From: Exiguobacterium sibiricum 7-3
GTDB taxonomy: Bacteria; Bacillota; Bacilli; Exiguobacteriales; Exiguobacteriaceae
Direction: 5' to 3'
Length of the DNA: 64,000 nt
Assembly (NCBI RefSeq): GCF_000620865.1
Contig: NZ_KK211190.1
Coordinates: 2,183,971-2,247,970, forward strand
Below, in pieces: positions 61,139 to 64,000 of the stretch (position 1 is its first letter; every line of letters begins with the position of its first letter). Under the pieces are notes generated by a model. The model searched no databases. It saw only the letters and a program-made list of their open reading frames with translations, and was not told where the DNA came from. Position numbers and translations under genes: made by a program.

Positions 61139-62488
61139 TCAATAATAGCGGATCCATAAATAAAGTTGCGAAATAATCAGCGTTACGATGGTGATCGGGG
61201 CCCCGTAAAGTAAGAATCGTCCGTATGTGAACTTCTCCCCTTGCCGTGTGGCTAATCCTGCGACAATCACATTGGCTGATGCTCCAATCAATGTTCCATT
61301 CCCTCCAAGACATGCTCCGAGCGACAAGGACCACCATAACACGTCGACTTGTTGACTGTCCGGCGACAAACCAATTCCTGTCGCAACATCGTTGATTAAA
61401 GGAATCATCGTCGCGACGAACGGAATATTATCGATCGTCGCACTGGCAATTCCGGATAACCAAAGAACAGCGGTTGCCGTCGTCTGGATGTCTCCTCCTG
61501 TCAACGTAATCGTTTTTTCTGCCAAGAAGCGGATAACGCCTACTTCCTGAATTCCACCTACCAAAATAAATAATCCGGCGAAGAAAAAGATCGTTGTCCA
61601 TTCCACCCGGGCGAACACTTCTTCCAATTGGTGATTATTCTCAATCGTCAGTAGCATTAAGACGGTCGCTCCAAGGATTGCGATGGCCGGTGCTTCCAAA
61701 TGAAGCCCGATTCGACTCAGTAACGGATGAATGACGAACAACGCAATCGTACTTAACAAGACGATACTGCTGCGCATGACTAATTTGCGGCTGACAATGT
61801 AGCTGTTTTCGTCGATTTCCATTAATTTTTGTTGATTCTCCGGTTCTACGTGTAAGTGTTTACGGAAAATCATATACAAAATACCGATCGTCACGATTGT
61901 AATCAACACAATCACAGGTGCGAGGTTCAGTAAAAAGGCATTGAACGTCAAATGAGGATTAGCTGCTCCAATCATGATGTTCGGAGGGTCGCCAATCAAC
62001 GTGGCCGTTCCACCGATGTTGGCAAACAGGACTTCGGCGAGTAAAAACGGAAACGGCTTGATTTTTAAGACCTTTGTAATCGAAAACGTAATCGGAACAA
62101 TCAACAGGACCGTCGTGACGTTATCTAAAAAGGCAGATCCGAGTGCCGTCAATCCGGACAGTAAAATCAAGATTTTTACCGGATCTCCTTTTGTTTTTTT
62201 AGCCGCCCGAATGGCAATGTATTCAAACAATCCCGATTGATTGGCAATCGTCACTAAAATCATCATTCCGATCAATAAGACGATTGTTCCCCATTCCACA
62301 TATTCGAACAAGGCAGATTCCAACCGGACGATGCCGAATATCACCATTGCCAATGCACCTAACAGCGCTACAATCGCCCGACTGATTTTTTCACTGATGA
62401 TAAAAGCGTACGTCACTAAAAAAATGAATAAGGCCGCGTAAATTTGAAGCGACGAGCTCGACGCTTCCGTAAACATTAAAACCTGCAT
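61139..62488 (-). CDS. ArsB/NhaD-type ion transporter family protein
   Basis: A 449-residue integral membrane protein with about eleven to twelve helices in the ion transporter (IT) superfamily. Diagnostic stretches are VEWGTIVLLIGMMILVTIANQSGLFEYIAI, LGSAFLDNVTTVLLIVPIT, NIGGTATLIGDPPNIMIGAAN (about 155-175) and the C-terminal repeat SGIASATIDNIPFVATMIPL and GACLGGNGTLIGASANVIVAG. The two inverted repeats each hold an N-x-T/D-N type site. Family members are arsenite/antimonite exporters or Na+/H+ antiporters. No ars genes lie nearby, so metal resistance is not supported and the ion is unknown. AGGAGG precedes the ATG. Confidence 0.87.
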   Translation of the reverse strand: MQVLMFTEASSSSLQIYAALFIFLVTYAFIISEKISRAIVALLGALAMVIFGIVRLESALFEYVEWGTIVLLIGMMILVTIANQSGLFEYIAIRAAKKTKGDPVKILILLSGLTALGSAFLDNVTTVLLIVPITFSITKVLKIKPFPFLLAEVLFANIGGTATLIGDPPNIMIGAANPHLTFNAFLLNLAPVIVLITIVTIGILYMIFRKHLHVEPENQQKLMEIDENSYIVSRKLVMRSSIVLLSTIALFVIHPLLSRIGLHLEAPAIAILGATVLMLLTIENNHQLEEVFARVEWTTIFFFAGLFILVGGIQEVGVIRFLAEKTITLTGGDIQTTATAVLWLSGIASATIDNIPFVATMIPLINDVATGIGLSPDSQQVDVLWWSLSLGACLGGNGTLIGASANVIVAGLATRQGEKFTYGRFLLYGAPITIVTLIISQLYLWIRYY

Positions 62489-62514
62489 GACAGCTTCCTC
62501 CTAAGCATGACGAA

Positions 62515-62538
62515 ACGCTCCCTTCGTGACGGGAGCGT
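62515..62538 (-). terminator. Probable terminator of psd
   Basis: ACGCTCCC (62515-62522) and GGGAGCGT (62531-62538) pair around an eight-base loop after the psd stop; the downstream T run on the minus strand (TTTCGT) is short. Confidence 0.65.
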
Positions 62539-62544
62539 CTTCAT

Positions 62545-63324
62545 TCATGAATTCCAATAACCGATGCGTTGCCCCATCAAAACCGGACCTTTGATGTCCA
62601 CTTCTAATGTGATGGCATCTTTCGGGCAAATCAAGACGACCGTTGAACCAAATGAAAAATAACCGAACTCGTCGCCCCGTTTAACTTCTCGATTTTGATT
62701 CGTCTGGACGATTGTATTCACATTCAAGGCACCGACCATGACATGTTCAAGTGCATGTTCACCATGTGTGATACGTGTGACCCGACGATAGTTCCGTGTC
62801 AACGGTCGTTTCCCATAGGAAAGACCCAGATCATTGACCGGTGCCGAATCACGTCCAAGCGTATAACTTGTCCGGATCGTCCCGTCTATCGGTACATGAA
62901 CACGGTGGTAATTTTGCGGACTGAGGTAAAAAATCAATACCCGTCCCCCGATGTAGTGATCGGCGCCATGATGCGAACCGAGCAATTCGGAAACTGAATA
63001 TGTCTGTCCTTTGACAGTAAAACGACTTTCTTCCGTCAAATCCTCGACAACGGATAAGACACCGTCACACGGACTGACGACAGCTTGTTCTGATCCATCA
63101 ATCGGACGAACCGTTTCTTTTAAGTTTCGAACGAACAATTCATGTAACGTCGTATACGATTCAAGTGGCTGACTTGCCTCTTGCATCTGTAAATCATACA
63201 TCTTGACGAACGGTTGGATCAGCGGTCGACTGACCGGACTCATCGCAAAGCGGCGCAGTTGTTTCGCGACGGTCGGATGACCGTTCAGTTCAAACAGTTG
63301 CGTAAAGAACCATTTTTTAATCAT
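62545..63324 (-). CDS. psd: Phosphatidylserine decarboxylase
   Basis: A 259-residue pyruvoyl enzyme that turns phosphatidylserine into phosphatidylethanolamine. Self-cleavage occurs at G226-S227 in SFGSTVVLICPKD, making the C-terminal serine the pyruvoyl group. The D87 of SPCDGVLSVVED and H143 of HRVHVPIDG (NYHRVH, 138-143) complete the catalytic set. The start overlaps the thioredoxin-like gene by eight bases, and AGGTGA lies before it. A pssA gene is not in the window. Confidence 0.95.
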   Translation of the reverse strand: MIKKWFFTQLFELNGHPTVAKQLRRFAMSPVSRPLIQPFVKMYDLQMQEASQPLESYTTLHELFVRNLKETVRPIDGSEQAVVSPCDGVLSVVEDLTEESRFTVKGQTYSVSELLGSHHGADHYIGGRVLIFYLSPQNYHRVHVPIDGTIRTSYTLGRDSAPVNDLGLSYGKRPLTRNYRRVTRITHGEHALEHVMVGALNVNTIVQTNQNREVKRGDEFGYFSFGSTVVLICPKDAITLEVDIKGPVLMGQRIGYWNS

Positions 63325-63808
63325 TTAAATCACCTGACGACTCTTCTTCAGAATTTTTAACGGCTTTACCGGCGAAAAATTCTTTGTAGGCGTCTTCTGT
63401 CTGCTCACCGGATACCCGGCTGACTTCTTTTCCATCTTTGAAGTGAACGACAGTTGGTGTCCCTTCGATCGCAAATGTATCCCAAGCCGACTGTTCGACT
63501 GCCAGATCAATTTGTTCAAATGGAATGTCCTGCTTCTCACCGAGTGGTACTAAATACGGTTTTACTTTTTCACAGTGCACGCATCCCGTCTGATAAAAAT
63601 ACGTATAAAATTCATCACCGGACTTCAGCTTATCAGCCACTTGACTGGCCGTTAAATTGCCGTTTTTCGATGCAGAATCCTCTCGATCCGTAAACAGTAA
63701 CATCGTTGCCCCGATCAAGACGATCAGCGCAATCACACCAGCTGTAATCCAGTTGGCTTTCGACTGCGGTTTTTTTGTTGGTTTTACACGGTTAGATTTC
63801 TTCGACAC
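63317..63808 (-). CDS. Membrane-anchored thioredoxin-like protein
   Basis: A 163-residue protein. A basic N-terminus is followed by one membrane helix (about 20-39) and an extracytoplasmic thioredoxin fold (about 50-150). The redox pair is C76/C79 in GCVHC, and the cis-proline is in GTPTVVHF (about 117). It may be a thiol-disulfide oxidoreductase outside the membrane. GTG start with GGAGGG upstream. It lies between psd and an amidohydrolase gene, with its 5' end 13 bases downstream of that gene. Confidence 0.88.
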   Translation of the reverse strand: MSKKSNRVKPTKKPQSKANWITAGVIALIVLIGATMLLFTDREDSASKNGNLTASQVADKLKSGDEFYTYFYQTGCVHCEKVKPYLVPLGEKQDIPFEQIDLAVEQSAWDTFAIEGTPTVVHFKDGKEVSRVSGEQTEDAYKEFFAGKAVKNSEEESSGDLND

Positions 63809-63820
63809 AATATCCCTCCG

Positions 63821-64000
63821 TCATTTTGGCAACAGCCATTTTTTCTGAATCATTATAGCATGCCCCTCTGCAAGAATCGTATCGATTTGCAAAGCGTCAT
63901 CAATCAGTAACAGATCAGCACGTTCGCCTTGCCGGATGCTTCCTCCGGAAATGCCGTACGCCTCTGCGACGTTTGATGTAACCGTTTGGATGGCGTCCTC
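63821..64000 (-). CDS. Amidohydrolase C-terminus, probable isoaspartyl dipeptidase, 5' part outside window
   Basis: Only the last 59 residues are visible, cut by the right edge. They read EDAIQTVTSNVAEAYGISGG and then SIRQGERADLLLIDD...ILAEGHAMIQKKWLLPK. The SxNVA...G-I-x-x-G-x-R-ADLLLID pattern is the C-terminal beta-sandwich of metal-dependent amidohydrolases; the TSNVAE start and the end resemble isoaspartyl dipeptidase (IadA), which removes isoaspartyl residues from damaged peptides. N-acetylglucosamine-6-phosphate deacetylase is an alternative. The stop codon is a TGA at 63821-63823. Confidence 0.7.
   Translation of the reverse strand, partial: EDAIQTVTSNVAEAYGISGGSIRQGERADLLLIDDALQIDTILAEGHAIMIQKKWLLPK

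Noticed and set aside
61139-62488. Annotation as an arsenite efflux pump ArsB
   Set aside because: Family membership is clear, but no arsR, arsC or arsA gene is adjacent, so a specific arsenic function is not supported.

Overview
The window looks like chromosome from a low-to-moderate-GC, non-spore-forming member of Bacillota, most likely Exiguobacterium or a close relative. The evidence is the near-complete B. subtilis yqeG-to-dgkA gene order, the HrcA/CIRCE heat-shock operon, SigA-, SigB-, SigD- and SigW-type promoter sequences, and the absence of the sporulation genes that sit inside this gene chain in spore formers. The genus is inferred from gene content and style; no database was searched. 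No tRNA, rRNA, CRISPR array, insertion sequence, phage or plasmid gene was seen.

Layout. (1) 1-6.9 kb, minus strand: conserved housekeeping genes in the order rpsU-yqeY, then nfeD-floA-unknown membrane protein behind a SigW-type promoter, then phoH-pgpH-ybeY-dgkA (dgkA runs off the left edge). (2) 6.9-39.3 kb: about 32 kb of accessory genes sitting exactly where the conserved chain would continue from rpsU to mtaB. It holds a glutamate/dicarboxylate-type symporter and a secreted type I pullulanase (both with CcpA cre-like sites); a 14.5-kb minus-strand cell-surface polysaccharide locus (glycosyltransferases, a methyltransferase with a coiled-coil tail, UDP-ManNAc dehydrogenase, ABC exporter, UDP-GlcNAc 2-epimerase, MBOAT/DHHW O-acetylation pair, LCP ligase); a small SigB-type acidic protein; an oxidoreductase; an orphan EIIC-like membrane protein; HAD, DedA, DUF1232, SDR and M23 peptidase genes; a BMP-type binding lipoprotein coupled to a chemoreceptor behind a SigD-type promoter; deoC; and tandem RarD transporters. 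(3) 38.5-64 kb: the conserved chain resumes: rluF, mtaB-rsmE-prmA-dnaJ-dnaK-grpE-hrcA (CIRCE), hemW, lepA, rpsT, holA, yqzM, comEC-comEA, yqeM-rsfS-yqeK-nadD-yhbY-aroE-yqeH-yqeG, then an ArsB/NhaD-type transporter, psd, a thioredoxin-like protein and the 3' end of an amidohydrolase.

How the genes work together. The polysaccharide locus reads as one pathway. MnaA (UDP-GlcNAc to UDP-ManNAc) and the dehydrogenase (to UDP-ManNAcA) make a precursor. The glycosyltransferases and methyltransferase build and perhaps cap the chain, a TagGH-like ABC transporter exports it, the MBOAT/DHHW pair probably O-acetylates it, and an LCP enzyme attaches it to peptidoglycan. Its 303-base leader carries several inverted repeats with potentially mutually exclusive pairings. 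The housekeeping half covers ribosome assembly (YqeH, YhbY, RsfS, YbeY, RsmE, PrmA, LepA, S20, S21), heat-shock control, DNA uptake (ComEA/EC) and c-di-AMP turnover (PgpH). Starts were moved from the longest reading frame where the Shine-Dalgarno sequence or family alignment clearly favours an internal codon.
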